Shown: piece by piece, positions 53,014 through 63,098 of the stretch | Layout: every line of letters begins with the position of its first letter | Numbering within the stretch: the stretch's first letter is position 1 | DNA from: Chryseobacterium indologenes | GTDB taxonomy: Bacteria > Bacteroidota > Bacteroidia > Flavobacteriales > Weeksellaceae | Direction: 5' to 3' | Assembly (NCBI GenBank): GCA_001013295.1 | Contig: LAZY01000019.1 | Coordinates: 1 to 64,000, forward strand | Length of the DNA stretch: 64,000 bases | Notes under the pieces: generated by a model | Told to the model about the DNA's origin: nothing | What the model saw: only the letters and a program-made list of their open reading frames with translations | Database searches by the model: none | Translations under genes and position numbers: made by a program

Positions 53014-54372
53014 ATGGCATTGGAATTTTTAAAGCGGATTTTTAATCCCAATAAAGTAGAAATTGAGCTGAACGAAATACAGGCCTTAATTCTCAGAAGC
53101 CGCCCTATTCCGTATTTCGGAACGGTGGCAATCATTGAAATCAAAGATGCTGTGGCAGCCAGACAAATGCTCCAAAAACTCTTGCCGATTGTGAGTTCTG
53201 CGGAAGACTGGCATAAGAATGAAGGGGCATCGGTTACGTTGACGTTCACTTATAAAGGTCTGGAAAAAATCGGCGTGCCTAAAGAGTCGCTTGAGACTTT
53301 CCCCGAATCCTTCAGGGAAGGAATGGCAGACCGCTCCCGTTTTCTATATGACATTGGTGTCAATGACCCCAAAAACTGGGAAAGGGTTTTTAAAAGGTCG
53401 CATATTCACATCGCTGCGGCGATTATCGCCAACAATGAAGAGGCGTGGAAAAGCAAGCTGGAGGAATTTCGGTCTAAATTGGCTGGTAATAGAGGCATAG
53501 AAGTAATCTTGAGTCACAATTTCAGCGTATCTGAAGAGGTTAAAAATGTGTTCGGATTCAGAGATGGTATTAGCAACCCGGAAATTGAAGGCAGTGGGAT
53601 AGAAGTTCCGCCTGGATTTGACCGCCCGCTTAAAGCAGGCGAATTTATACTGGGCTATCCTGGAGAAGCCGGCACCATAAAGCCGTTTCCACAGCCTGAA
53701 GTTTTAGGGAAGAACGGTTCTTTTATGGTTTTCAGAAAGTACCAAAGTCACGTAGCAGAATTTAATCAATTCATTAAGGAAAATTCTTCTTCACCGGAAG
53801 AGGGAGAACTCTTGGCTGCCAAAATGGTAGGTCGCTGGCGAAGTGGTGCACCTTTGGTTTTAGCTCCCGAAAAAGATGATAAAGCGCTAGGAGATGATAT
53901 GCAAAAGAACAATGATTTTTCTTTCAAGAATGATGAGTACGGTAAAAAGTGTCCGTTCAGTTCGCATATCCGCAGGATGAACCCAAGAGATTCCAAATCT
54001 TTTGTTTTGGAGGATGAACGTTTGCACAGGATCATCAGAAAAAGTGTAACTTTTGGCGACATCGTTCCGCCGGAGGTAACTAAAAATGACGGTAAGGAAC
54101 GTGGACAGTACTTTATTGGCATTAGTGCCGATGCAATGGGAACACTGGAATTTCTGCAAAAACAATGGGCAAACGATGGTAACGCCCAAAATCTGGGAAC
54201 AGAAAAAGATCCTATGATCGGTGTCCAGGACGAAGACGCACTGTTTTCTGCACCGGGAGAACCCCTCATCAAAAGATACCGTGGTTTGCAGACCTACAAC
54301 ATTGTGAAAGGCGGCGAATATTGTTTTATACCAAGCATTTCTGCTTTAAAATGGATTAGCGAATTAAAATAA
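53014..54372 (+). CDS. DyP-type heme peroxidase
   Basis: This 452-aa protein has the DyP signature G181-FR-Asp184-G185 (catalytic Asp) and the proximal heme ligand candidate His318 in SSHIRRMNPR. The C-terminal part is NIVKGGEYCFIPSISALKW. DyP enzymes oxidise dyes and phenolics and may act on lipids with H2O2. No signal peptide is present. It lies in an operon with a catalase-like gene 10 bp downstream, so oxidative-stress or lipid-peroxide roles are plausible. Confidence 0.92.
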   Translation: MALEFLKRIFNPNKVEIELNEIQALILRSRPIPYFGTVAIIEIKDAVAARQMLQKLLPIVSSAEDWHKNEGASVTLTFTYKGLEKIGVPKESLETFPESFREGMADRSRFLYDIGVNDPKNWERVFKRSHIHIAAAIIANNEEAWKSKLEEFRSKLAGNRGIEVILSHNFSVSEEVKNVFGFRDGISNPEIEGSGIEVPPGFDRPLKAGEFILGYPGEAGTIKPFPQPEVLGKNGSFMVFRKYQSHVAEFNQFIKENSSSPEEGELLAAKMVGRWRSGAPLVLAPEKDDKALGDDMQKNNDFSFKNDEYGKKCPFSSHIRRMNPRDSKSFVLEDERLHRIIRKSVTFGDIVPPEVTKNDGKERGQYFIGISADAMGTLEFLQKQWANDGNAQNLGTEKDPMIGVQDEDALFSAPGEPLIKRYRGLQTYNIVKGGEYCFIPSISALKWISELK

Positions 54373-54382
54373 AAAAAGCACT

Positions 54383-55519
54383 ATGGAAGATTACATCAAG
54401 TATAGTTACGAAGTGGAAGAAATTCCCGAAAATTTCGACGAATATATTACTACCATTAATAGCGATATCCGCGAATACATCAAAAATACGCCAAACCTAA
54501 GCAGGGCGACCCATCATACCAGAGATGCGCACGCCAATGGCTATGCAGTGCTGAAAGCAGAGGTGGAAATTTTGGATAATCTGTCCGAAGAACTGGCGCA
54601 GGGCATTTATGCGAAACCCGGAAAACACCAGGCGGCAGTTCGCCTGTCCAATGGTTCGTCCAGAGTTTTGCCCGATAAACTGAGCGGTAATGCACAGGGA
54701 TTTGCTTTAAAGATTTTTGGGATAGATGGCAAAAAATTATCTCCCGGAGAGGAAGATTCTCCCAATGTTGATTTTAACCTGATTAATAATCCCGTGTTTT
54801 TCTGTAACTCGGCAGAACATTATGTTTTCATTTCAAAGCTGTTTTTAAAGCTAAATGATTTCTTTGAAAAGGGAGCCTTGGGAAAATTGGAATTTGCCAC
54901 ACTTTGGGTCACCGAAAATAAAAAAGCATTTCCAAATTTTGAGGCTTTGAAGGAATTGGGAGCGCTTAAAACTTTTCAAAAAATCCCTTCCATCAACAGT
55001 TTTCTTTATGAATTTTACAGTATGGGAGCAGTTCGCCACGGTGATTATATCGCCAAAGTAAGAGTGAGCCCAACTGAGCAGACCAAGAACGCCATCACTG
55101 AAAAAAATATTGATCTAGACAGCGCAGAATGGCCGTACAGAAAAGGAATTATCAAAGAAATAGCTCAAAAAGACCTTACGTTTGAGTTGCAAATACAACT
55201 TTGCAAAGACCTGAAAGAAATGCCTGTGAATGACCTTACAAAAGAATGGTCGCAGGAATTATCACCATTCCGTACGGTGGCAAAAATCACAATACCAAAA
55301 CAAACGGTTCCTGAGGATGGTAATTTTGAAATTATGGAAAATCTGTCGTTTACACCGTTCAGAACCATAGAAGAGAATTCACCGATCGGGAATTTACAGC
55401 GTTCACGGCAGTCAGCGTATGTAACATCTTCAACCTCAAGACACGAGCTAAACCACAAAAAACGTAAAGAACCAAAGAATTTGGAGGAAGCATTCAGTCC
55501 GGAGTTTTATCAGTTATAA
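54383..55519 (+). CDS. Catalase-family heme protein
   Basis: This 378-aa protein has catalase-core features: ATHHTRDAHANGYAVLKAE, AAVRLSNGSSRVLPDK, GFALKIFGIDG, SPNVDFNLINNPVFFC and PFRTVAKITIPKQ. The N-terminal arm and C-terminal domain of classical catalases are missing, which places it among short catalase-related proteins that can act on peroxides or fatty-acid hydroperoxides. The Tyr heme ligand is not identified with certainty. Confidence 0.85.
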   Translation: MEDYIKYSYEVEEIPENFDEYITTINSDIREYIKNTPNLSRATHHTRDAHANGYAVLKAEVEILDNLSEELAQGIYAKPGKHQAAVRLSNGSSRVLPDKLSGNAQGFALKIFGIDGKKLSPGEEDSPNVDFNLINNPVFFCNSAEHYVFISKLFLKLNDFFEKGALGKLEFATLWVTENKKAFPNFEALKELGALKTFQKIPSINSFLYEFYSMGAVRHGDYIAKVRVSPTEQTKNAITEKNIDLDSAEWPYRKGIIKEIAQKDLTFELQIQLCKDLKEMPVNDLTKEWSQELSPFRTVAKITIPKQTVPEDGNFEIMENLSFTPFRTIEENSPIGNLQRSRQSAYVTSSTSRHELNHKKRKEPKNLEEAFSPEFYQL

Positions 55520-55582
55520 TTGAAAATGAAGATTGCTGAGTCCTAGTTCCGTAAAGTTTATTACCAAAAATCAACCAAAATT

Positions 55583-57388
55583 ATGAGCAAAATAAAAAAT
55601 GTAACGGTAGCCGGAAGTGGTGTTTTAGGATTCCAAATTGCTTTTCAAACAGCAATTCACGGATTTGAAACCACTGTTTACGATATCAGTGATGAAGTGT
55701 TGGAAAAGGCGAAAGCAAAGTTCGACGGCTTGGCCGAAAATCATAAAAAGGATCTTGGCGCCACCGAAGAACAAATTGCAGAAGCGAGGGAGAGACTGCA
55801 CTATTCATCCGATTTGGCATTTGCTGTGAAGGATGCCGATCTTTTGATAGAAGCAGTGCCAGAAGATATTAAAATAAAAACGGAATTTTATAAGCAACTC
55901 TCTTCAATTTCACCGGAGAAAACCATTTTTGTAAGTAATTCATCCACCTTGTTGCCAAGTCAGTTTGCTGAGGTGACAGGAAGGCCGGCTCAATACCTTA
56001 ACCTGCATTTTGCCAATCAAATATGGTTGCGAAATACGGCGGAAATTATGCCACATCCAGGAACCGACGAAAAAATAACCGAGGAAATAGTCGATTTTTC
56101 CAAGGCGATAGGGATGGTGCCTGTTTTGGTAAAAAAAGAAGTTCCAGGTTATGTGCTCAATTCTTTATTAAATCCATTTCTGAATGCCGGAATGCAGCTT
56201 TGGATTGGCGATTATGCTACGCCAGAAACCATAGACAAAACCTGGATGCTGGGAACTGGTTCGCCTTACGGACCAATGGCTTTGTATGATATTATCGGAT
56301 TGACGACACCCTACAACATTTACAAACTGCAAGTAGAGAAGGGCAAAACAGATGATAAGATTGTGCTAGATAAACTTAAATCAACCTTCATCGACCAAAA
56401 TAAACTGGGAATTTCTACTGGCGAAGGCTTTTACAAATATCCAAATCCTTCGTGGCAAAGTCCAGATTTTTTGAAAGTGCCGGAAGCCGATTTATCTAAA
56501 ATCAGTATTAAAAATGTTGTGGTGGCTGGAAGTGGCGTTCTCGGTTTTCAGATTGCGGTGCAGTGCGCTTATTTCGGCTATAAAGTCACGGTTTATGATG
56601 TTAATGATGAAGCTTTAAATAAGGCAAAAAACCGTTTTGATGTCTTGGCTGAAGAATATAAGAACTATCTGAAAGCTGATGAAGAAAAAATCGAAAATAC
56701 CAAAAATAATCTCACTTATTCGACAGATTTGAAAGCTTCTTTACAAGATGCTGATTTATTGATAGAAGCCGTACCGGAAAGCATCGATATCAAAAAAGAT
56801 TTCTGGGAAAAAGCTTCTAAGCAGGCTTCGGAAAAAACCATTTTTGCGAGCAACTCGTCCACACTTTTGCCGAGCAGATTAAGCACATTTACCGATCGTC
56901 CAGAAAAATTCATCCATCTACATTTTGCCAATCATATAATGGTTCGTAATACGGCAGAAATAATGGGTTCTGATCAAACCGACCCAATGGTTTATAACGA
57001 GATTGTAGAGTTTGCAAAATCCATTTCTATGCTGCCCGTGGAACTGAAGAAGGAAAAATCGGGCTACGTTCTCGATTCTTTGTTAATTCCGCTTTTGGTG
57101 GCTGGCCTTGCACTGTGGGCGAATGACGTTGCCGATCCTGCAACCATTGATAAAACCTGGAGAATAGCAACAGGTGCTCCTTTTGGACCAATGGCTATTT
57201 TAGATTTGAATGGGATGAACACCAATTACAACATCTTAAAAGAAATCCCGGGAGAACTAACACAGAAAATAGCAGAAAAGCTAAAAGCCGAACTTATCGA
57301 CAAAGGAAAACTTGGTCAGCAATCCGGCGAAGGTTTTTACAAATATCCTAATCCGGAATGGCAAAGCAAGGATTTTTTGAAAGCTTAA
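55583..57388 (+). CDS. Tandemly duplicated 3-hydroxyacyl-CoA dehydrogenase (601 aa)
   Basis: Two complete homologous halves of about 300 residues each. The first Rossmann motif is G11-S-G13-VL-G16 and the second G316-S-G318-VL-G321. Both carry LHFAN-x-I-x-x-RNTAEIM (catalytic His and Glu region) and both end GEGFYKYPNP. Each half thus has an NAD site and a C-terminal dimer domain. The family oxidises 3-hydroxyacyl-CoA; the fusion could make an intramolecular dimer. It ends an operon convergent with oleate hydratase. Confidence 0.88.
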   Translation: MSKIKNVTVAGSGVLGFQIAFQTAIHGFETTVYDISDEVLEKAKAKFDGLAENHKKDLGATEEQIAEARERLHYSSDLAFAVKDADLLIEAVPEDIKIKTEFYKQLSSISPEKTIFVSNSSTLLPSQFAEVTGRPAQYLNLHFANQIWLRNTAEIMPHPGTDEKITEEIVDFSKAIGMVPVLVKKEVPGYVLNSLLNPFLNAGMQLWIGDYATPETIDKTWMLGTGSPYGPMALYDIIGLTTPYNIYKLQVEKGKTDDKIVLDKLKSTFIDQNKLGISTGEGFYKYPNPSWQSPDFLKVPEADLSKISIKNVVVAGSGVLGFQIAVQCAYFGYKVTVYDVNDEALNKAKNRFDVLAEEYKNYLKADEEKIENTKNNLTYSTDLKASLQDADLLIEAVPESIDIKKDFWEKASKQASEKTIFASNSSTLLPSRLSTFTDRPEKFIHLHFANHIMVRNTAEIMGSDQTDPMVYNEIVEFAKSISMLPVELKKEKSGYVLDSLLIPLLVAGLALWANDVADPATIDKTWRIATGAPFGPMAILDLNGMNTNYNILKEIPGELTQKIAEKLKAELIDKGKLGQQSGEGFYKYPNPEWQSKDFLKA

Positions 57389-57444
57389 AGTATCCTGAAT
57401 TCTCATCGAAAACAGTGAAAGAAGCCATAAGTATAAATACCATA

Positions 57445-57477
57445 AAAAACTCAGGATTTTTAAAATCCTGAGTTTTT
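57445..57477. terminator. Bidirectional terminator between dehydrogenase and oleate hydratase
   Basis: AAAAACTCAGGATTTT-T-AAAATCCTGAGTTTTT: 16-bp perfect arms with A/T tracts on both sides, placed between convergent genes. Confidence 0.9.
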
Positions 57478-57495
57478 CAAGTATAAAACAACCTC

Positions 57496-59265
57496 TTATA
57501 ACAACTTAGCTTCTTTTAAAATCTCTTCAACATAAGTACCTTCTATTTTCTTGACACCATATTTCTCAAGGATTGAAATCAACCAAGGAAATTCAATTTC
57601 ATTTAGGTTTTTATTGTCATTAAGGTGATAGATGGATTTCAGCAGTACCCTGATGTCATATGAAGAAGCAAAAACTTCCGGGACACCTCTGTCTACATCC
57701 AAAAGGGTGTAAACTGCCTCCATTGCTGTACGCACGGAATATTCGGTCGTGAATACGGTGTCTTTTCCAGTTTCGGCAAAATTACCGATAAAAGCAAGGT
57801 TCACAGAACCCTCCGGAACCACCAATGGGCGGTCTCCCAATGCACGAGGCATAAAGTAAGATGTGATATAAGGCATACGGCAAGGGATGCTGTTGGCAGC
57901 TTGTGCAATTTCTGCAATTTCATTTTCAGGAACACCAATATGGTATAAAAATTCTTTGCAAAGCTCTATCCCCGTGGCTTCCGTAATTTTCTTTTGGATA
58001 TAATTTCCTGGTTTATGAGAATACAACCCATAAACCCAAACAATTACTTCATTTTTTTTCTGAGCCTTGAAGTGGGGCTGTCTGCTGATGGAAAAGCCAT
58101 ACCACCAGTTAGAATCGTTTATTGTGACAGGTCCGCTAGTCACTATAGAACCGCTTCTTGGGTCTTTTTTTGTTATTTTTTCTATATACGGAATCACTTT
58201 TTCGTCGAAGAAGGTAATGCTTCCGGAGATTACCCAGTTGGCTTCGGGAATGTTTTTGTAGAACTTTTCGGGTTTTCCAAAGGCATCATCCTGGTCTGCC
58301 AGATTCTGCCAAAGTTGCCAACTTCCGCCAATGCCGTCAGCAACAGGAGCAGGGTTATGATTGTCACCGTATGTACTGCTTTCGGTAATGGAGCCGTTGG
58401 TAACAAACACCAGGTCGTTTTCGGTCAGGCTGATGCTTTCTGCATTGCCATTCTTAATATATTCGATTTTCTTCGCTACTTTTTTGCCGTTTTCATTTTC
58501 TACAAGTATGTTCTGAACCTGGCTATCATACTGGAAGGTAACACCGTGGGACTCAAGGTAGCTTACCAACGGACGAATCAGTGATTCATATTGGTTGTAT
58601 TTCGTGAAGCGTAATGAGGACATATCTGCTACGCTGCCAACGTGATGGATGAAACGAAGAACATATCGGCGCATTTCCATCGCACTTGCCCAAGGTTCGA
58701 ATGCGAACATCGTAGCCCAGTATGTCCAAAAGTTGGATTGGAAAAATTCTTCTGTAAATACCTGGTCTATCTGTACATCCTGTAGTTTTTCTTCAGGAAG
58801 AAGAACCAGCGCTATAAGTTCGTGGATGGCTTTCTGGGACAGGGTAAGCTTACCATCCGTGGGCAGTCTTTCTCCACGGTTTTCGATAACACGGGCGTGG
58901 GAAAAGCTAGGGTCTTCTTTATTGAGCCAATAATATTCGTCCAGTACGGAAACGCCTTCCGTTTCTAATGAGGGTATCGAGCGGAACAAATCCCAAAGGG
59001 TTTCGAAATGTGTTTCCATTTCCCGTCCGCCTCGTATGATGTAGCCTTTCTGCTCATTCCAGATGCCGTCCATACTGCCACCGGGTAAAGCTAATTCTTC
59101 CAGAATACGGATTTTGTTTCCTTCCATTTGCGCATCGCGTATCAAAAAAGCTGCAGCAGCCAATGAAGCTAATCCCGAACCGATAAGAACGGCAGATTTC
59201 TGTTCAATATTTGCCGGTTTTTTCGGGCGGGCAAATGCTTCGTAATTTCCATTACTGTAATACAT
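57496..59265 (-). CDS. ohyA: Oleate hydratase (FAD-dependent)
   Basis: This 589-aa enzyme adds water to the cis-9 double bond of unsaturated fatty acids to give 10-hydroxy acids. The N-terminal FAD motif is [13 protein letters not shown] (28-40). [11 protein letters not shown] places Glu82 and EMRRYVLRF places Tyr201, exactly the numbering of the catalytic Glu82/Tyr201 of the S. aureus enzyme (known family data). The C-terminus matches family length. It is downstream of mlaD by 126 bp. A second copy lies at the window end. Confidence 0.93.
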   Translation of the reverse strand: MYYSNGNYEAFARPKKPANIEQKSAVLIGSGLASLAAAAFLIRDAQMEGNKIRILEELALPGGSMDGIWNEQKGYIIRGGREMETHFETLWDLFRSIPSLETEGVSVLDEYYWLNKEDPSFSHARVIENRGERLPTDGKLTLSQKAIHELIALVLLPEEKLQDVQIDQVFTEEFFQSNFWTYWATMFAFEPWASAMEMRRYVLRFIHHVGSVADMSSLRFTKYNQYESLIRPLVSYLESHGVTFQYDSQVQNILVENENGKKVAKKIEYIKNGNAESISLTENDLVFVTNGSITESSTYGDNHNPAPVADGIGGSWQLWQNLADQDDAFGKPEKFYKNIPEANWVISGSITFFDEKVIPYIEKITKKDPRSGSIVTSGPVTINDSNWWYGFSISRQPHFKAQKKNEVIVWVYGLYSHKPGNYIQKKITEATGIELCKEFLYHIGVPENEIAEIAQAANSIPCRMPYITSYFMPRALGDRPLVVPEGSVNLAFIGNFAETGKDTVFTTEYSVRTAMEAVYTLLDVDRGVPEVFASSYDIRVLLKSIYHLNDNKNLNEIEFPWLISILEKYGVKKIEGTYVEEILKEAKLL

Positions 59266-59391
59266 AATTAGAATTTTTTAGTTTATAATATATGATAAAA
59301 TAACCTTGTTTTTATTTAATAAAGTTACACATATTGCTTTCACTTTATATATCCCAAAATTCTAATTGTATATGCTGATATTCCAATAATA

Positions 59392-60390
59392 TTATCTTTG
59401 GAGATTCTGTTTTTCGGCTTCCTTTTTCTTTTTTTCCTGCTTGCGGAAGTAACCTCTGAAGAGAAAATTATGCTTCAGAGCCTCCATATTCTGGTTGAAG
59501 CCTTCGGTTCCCTTTTCGATATTGTAAAGGCTGTTATTGATGTTTTTTGTAAGAACGGTGTCAGTGATAAGGGCATTTATCGGTCCTTTTCCATTTTCTA
59601 TATTTTTACTGAATGCCTGCAGGTTTTTACCAACTATGATAAGTTCATTGCTTACTGTATTAAGATTATTGCTGGCGGCATTGACGTTATTGAAAGTCTG
59701 CTTAAGCTGGGACTCAAAATCTTTGTTGGCAAGGAGAAGCCCCGTTGCTCCTTTTCCTTGGCGTGTAGACGTAATGATGGCTTCTGCAGTACTGCTCAGG
59801 TTTTCTATATTTTCCGTGCTTTGGCGTATTTTCAGGATGGATAATTTTAAGTTTTCGGCAAACGCCTTGTCATTAATTAATTTTAAAATCTGGCTGCTGT
59901 CAATTTTATGCACAGTGTTTTTAAGAGATTTGGATATATCCTGTATATTGTTGTTGCTTGCCGATAGCGTGTTGAGTATTTCATCCACACCCGGTTTAGT
60001 ATCTGCCGTGAGATATTCTTTTTCCTGCACTGGTCTGCCCGGCTTACCGTAAGGCAAAATATTGACCACCGCATTGCCGATAATGCCTTCTGTTCCAATC
60101 GAGGCTTTGGCATTATTGTCTATATGCTTTGCAATATCTTTGTCTATAAGCATAATGACCTCTATATCATCCCTTCCGGACAATTTTACTGACTTTACAG
60201 AACCTGCCTGCATCCCTGAAAATAGCACATTGCTTCCTTCTCTGAGTCCATTGGAGTTTTTGAATCTTGCCCTGAGCTCAAATTTGCTGGTAAAAATGCC
60301 TGAACCGCTGCCGATGTAAAAGAAAACAGCCATCATAAGTATAAACCCCGAAATTACAAATAAGCCGAGCTTGATATTATTTTTATTCAT
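59392..60390 (-). CDS. mlaD: MlaD-like MCE-domain lipid-binding protein
   Basis: This 332-aa protein has one N-terminal membrane helix (about 8-28), then the MCE domain (about 38-115; FKNSNGLREGSNVLFSGM, IEVIMLIDKDI). A long helical coiled region to about 310 and a basic C-terminus follow. It is the periplasmic lipid-shuttle subunit of an Mla-type ABC transporter. It lies 3 bp after mlaF. Phospholipid or fatty-acid trafficking between membranes is the expected role. Confidence 0.9.
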   Translation of the reverse strand: MNKNNIKLGLFVISGFILMMAVFFYIGSGSGIFTSKFELRARFKNSNGLREGSNVLFSGMQAGSVKSVKLSGRDDIEVIMLIDKDIAKHIDNNAKASIGTEGIIGNAVVNILPYGKPGRPVQEKEYLTADTKPGVDEILNTLSASNNNIQDISKSLKNTVHKIDSSQILKLINDKAFAENLKLSILKIRQSTENIENLSSTAEAIITSTRQGKGATGLLLANKDFESQLKQTFNNVNAASNNLNTVSNELIIVGKNLQAFSKNIENGKGPINALITDTVLTKNINNSLYNIEKGTEGFNQNMEALKHNFLFRGYFRKQEKKKKEAEKQNLQR

Positions 60391-60393
60391 ATT

Positions 60394-61161
60394 TTAATCA
60401 AAAAATTGTTTAATATTTTCGTCATCAGAACTTTCAAATTCCTGATAAGTACCTTGTGCGTAGCATTTTCCGTCAAGCAGCAAGACTACTCTGTCGGCCG
60501 TATTTTTCACACAGTTCATATCGTGTGAGATAATTATAGATGATGTTTTGTATTTTTTATGTATATCCATTATGAGGCTGTCAATTTCTTTTGCTGTTAC
60601 CGTATCGAGTCCGGTGGTAGGTTCATCATAAAGGATGATTTCCGGCTTAAGGATGACAGTACGTGCCAGAGCTATTCTTTTCAGCATCCCTCCCGACAAT
60701 TCGGATGGCATAAGGTCTACGGTATGTTTAAGCCCCACACTATCGAGTGCTTCTTCAACCCGTGCGTCAATTTCATCCTGCTTCAGCCGGAACCACCGTC
60801 TTCTTAAAGGGAATTCCAGATTTTCGCGGATGGTCATAGAATCATAGATGGCATTTCCCTGAAAAAGAAAACCTATTTTTGAGCGTGCCTTATCCAGCTC
60901 TTGATTTTCCAATTGCACAATATCCTGTCCGGAAATCATTATCCTACCGCTATCAGGTGTTAAAAGCCTGACGATACATTTGATAAGAACAGATTTTCCC
61001 GTGCCTGATTTTCCGAGAACTACAACATTTTCGTTCTTATTGACCGTTAGGTTAAAACCATTAAGCACTTTTTTTTCACCAAAGCTTTTATAAATATCTT
61101 CAATGACGATGGCCGGTCCATTGTCATTATTGTAGTTTGCTGCTGTTTTTGTTTCCGCCAT
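60394..61161 (-). CDS. mlaF: MlaF-like ABC transporter ATPase
   Basis: This 255-aa protein has Walker A G50-KSGTGK-S57, ABC signature LSGGMLKRIALAR, Walker B IILYDEPTTGLD and switch His in IIISHDMNCV. This is the MlaF/Ttg2A class with an MCE partner. The extended N-terminus (MAETKTAANYNNDNG) is unlike E. coli MlaF. It lies 9 bp downstream of mlaE. Confidence 0.93.
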   Translation of the reverse strand: MAETKTAANYNNDNGPAIVIEDIYKSFGEKKVLNGFNLTVNKNENVVVLGKSGTGKSVLIKCIVRLLTPDSGRIMISGQDIVQLENQELDKARSKIGFLFQGNAIYDSMTIRENLEFPLRRRWFRLKQDEIDARVEEALDSVGLKHTVDLMPSELSGGMLKRIALARTVILKPEIILYDEPTTGLDTVTAKEIDSLIMDIHKKYKTSSIIISHDMNCVKNTADRVVLLLDGKCYAQGTYQEFESSDDENIKQFFD

Positions 61162-61170
61162 AATGATGAT

Positions 61171-61932
61171 TTAATTATACCCGAGAATGCCTGTTATCTG
61201 TACCGCAATCAGGTCCAAGACGAAGATAAGGATAGAGGAGAGTACGACCGCTGAATTGGCGGCGTTCCCCACGCCCCGTGTTCCTTTTACTGCATTATAG
61301 CCTTTATAGGCACCCACGATTCCCACTGCAAAACCGAAAAAAAAGCTTTTGATGAAAGCAGGGATGATGTCACTGAAATCCAAGGAGTCAAAAACCTGTG
61401 AATAGAAAAGCGACAGGCTTGTCGTCCCGCCAATGTTAACACCTATCCAGGCACCATATAGTGAAATGGCATCCGCCAGAATGATAAGTACGGGGAGCAT
61501 AAATGTTGTCGCCAGGACACGTGTGGCAACAAGGTATTTAAAAGGGTGCGTACCGCTTACTTCCATCGCATCTATCTGTTCGGTAACCCGCATAGAGCCC
61601 AGCTCTGCCCCGATGCTACTTGCAATTTTACCTGCAAAGATGAGAGCGGCGATTACAGGTGCTATTTCACGGATTATGGCGATACCTACCATTACAGGCA
61701 GCTGGGATTCCACACCATAGCGTACGAGGCTTGGCCGCAACTGCATCGTAAGGACCAAACCGATAATAAAGCCTGTCATGGAAATAAGCCCCAAAGATTT
61801 GTAACCTATGAGATAGCATTGTGCAAGCAGTTCCTTTATTTCATATGGCGGGCGGAAGCCTAATAAAAAGTAATTTTTGGTAAACTGCGCGATATTGCCT
61901 GTTTCCTGTAAAAAACTACGTATTTTAATCAT
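61171..61932 (-). CDS. mlaE: MlaE-like ABC transporter permease
   Basis: This 253-aa protein has five to six predicted membrane helices. It carries the MlaE core SMTGFIIGLVLTMQLRPSL, AALIFAGKIASSIGAELGSM and VTEQIDAMEVSG (coupling region). It forms the membrane channel for lipid exchange with MlaF and MlaD. It is the first gene of the mla trio, 36 bp downstream of an alpha/beta hydrolase. Confidence 0.93.
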   Translation of the reverse strand: MIKIRSFLQETGNIAQFTKNYFLLGFRPPYEIKELLAQCYLIGYKSLGLISMTGFIIGLVLTMQLRPSLVRYGVESQLPVMVGIAIIREIAPVIAALIFAGKIASSIGAELGSMRVTEQIDAMEVSGTHPFKYLVATRVLATTFMLPVLIILADAISLYGAWIGVNIGGTTSLSLFYSQVFDSLDFSDIIPAFIKSFFFGFAVGIVGAYKGYNAVKGTRGVGNAANSAVVLSSILIFVLDLIAVQITGILGYN

Positions 61933-61968
61933 TAATAAATTATTTTTTAAAATTAAAATATTTTTAGT

Positions 61969-62928
61969 CTACTTTTCCAATTGCTGTATTTTTTTATTGA
62001 GCCAATCCCTTATATCTTCATATACATATTCTTTAATATCCTCATTAAGTATTTCGTGCCGCATGTCAAGATAGATTTTTGTTTTAACATCTGTAAAACC
62101 ATCTTCTTGCATTTGCGCTACCGTTTTTTCCACACCTTTTCCGAAGTCTCCTATCGGATCATCAGCTCCGCTTACAAAAAGAAAGGGAAATTCTTTTGGT
62201 ATTCTTTCTGCCCATTTTCTTTCCGTTGCCTGTTGATTTAGAGAAACTAATGCGTAAAAACCATTATTGGTAAAAGGTACTCCGCATAGGCCGTCCCTGC
62301 AAAATGATTCCCGGTTGGATTTGCTGAGGCTCAGCCAACTGGTAAGGTCGCCATCTTTCTCGCCTTTAAAACGTTGATTAATAATTTTTGAAAAAGTTCT
62401 GTTGATGAATTTGCTCCGGTGTTTTGGAGTAATAATATTGTTGATGGACAGGAAAAATTTAGCCAAACCGATTCCGTTGATTTTTCCGCCCGTTCCTACG
62501 ATGACCGCTCCTTTAAAAACATCTTTCTGATTCTGAAGTAAGCATCTTGCAATGAAAGACCCCATAGAATGCCCCAGTAAAAAGTGAGAAATGTTAGGGT
62601 AGTTGTTTTCTAAAAATGCTGCCATCGTTGCGGCATCGTCTATCAGTTGCTGCTTGGGATTTTCTTTTTGAAAATAGCCAAGTTCTTCCCGATTTTCCGC
62701 CGTTTTTCCGTGTCCGAGATGGTCATATAATAGAACTGCAAAACCGTTCTTCGCCAGATATTCCGCAAAATTTTTATAACGACCGCTATGTTCCTGCATC
62801 CCGTGTAGTATAAGGAGTGTAGCCTTTGGAGGTTCATTTATTGGTTCGAATAATTCATAAAAAAGATTGTGCGTACCTGAGTTGGCAATTTTCTTCCTGT
62901 TTATATATCCTGATGTTTGTTTTGCCAT
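61969..62928 (-). CDS. Alpha/beta hydrolase, monoacylglycerol lipase-like
   Basis: This 319-aa cytosolic enzyme has nucleophile Ser121 in G-H-S-M-G, an oxyanion HG at LILHGMQEHSGR, Asp in VSGADDPIGDF and His in DMRHEIL. The GMQEHSGRY block is typical of monoglyceride lipase/PldB-type esterases (HGxxEHSGRY). It could release fatty acids that feed the oleate hydratases. It shares the minus-strand cluster with mlaEFD. Confidence 0.88.
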   Translation of the reverse strand: MAKQTSGYINRKKIANSGTHNLFYELFEPINEPPKATLLILHGMQEHSGRYKNFAEYLAKNGFAVLLYDHLGHGKTAENREELGYFQKENPKQQLIDDAATMAAFLENNYPNISHFLLGHSMGSFIARCLLQNQKDVFKGAVIVGTGGKINGIGLAKFFLSINNIITPKHRSKFINRTFSKIINQRFKGEKDGDLTSWLSLSKSNRESFCRDGLCGVPFTNNGFYALVSLNQQATERKWAERIPKEFPFLFVSGADDPIGDFGKGVEKTVAQMQEDGFTDVKTKIYLDMRHEILNEDIKEYVYEDIRDWLNKKIQQLEK

Positions 62929-62957
62929 AGAGTCGGTTGGTTTTGTTTAAAAATAAA

Positions 62958-62990
62958 TATTCTGCCCTTGACAAAAGCAAGAGCAGAATA
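62958..62990. terminator. Hairpin after oleate hydratase 2
   Basis: Arms TATTCTGCCCTTG / CAAGAGCAGAATA (one mismatch) with a 7-nt loop. A T-rich tail follows on the minus strand. It lies between ohyA-2 and the hydrolase start; a second hairpin (GCCTTTA/TAAAGGC, about 63042-63086) lies closer to the gene end. Confidence 0.6.
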
Positions 62991-63098
62991 AAGTTAGATA
63001 AATTGGTTATTATAGACAATCTTTTATAGATTAAAGAGAGATATGCCTTTAGCAATAAAGAACTTCGATAAAGTGTAAAGGCAGCTCTTTTTTTATTT

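Noticed and set aside
53766..54272. 168-codon frame antisense to the DyP peroxidase
   Set aside because: The sense gene has complete family motifs; the antisense frame is low-complexity Ser/Leu.
57994..58584. 196-codon frame antisense to oleate hydratase
   Set aside because: The sense strand encodes a full-length enzyme with catalytic residues; the antisense frame has no recognisable motif and arises from codon bias.
59537..60052. 171-codon frame antisense to mlaD
   Set aside because: It is a hydrophobic shadow of the coiled-coil region of a well-supported gene.
63042..63086. Plus-strand terminator of an sRNA near the second oleate hydratase
   Set aside because: The hairpin GCCTTTA/TAAAGGC has a T7 tail on the plus strand, but I saw no convincing promoter box upstream, so I did not call an RNA.
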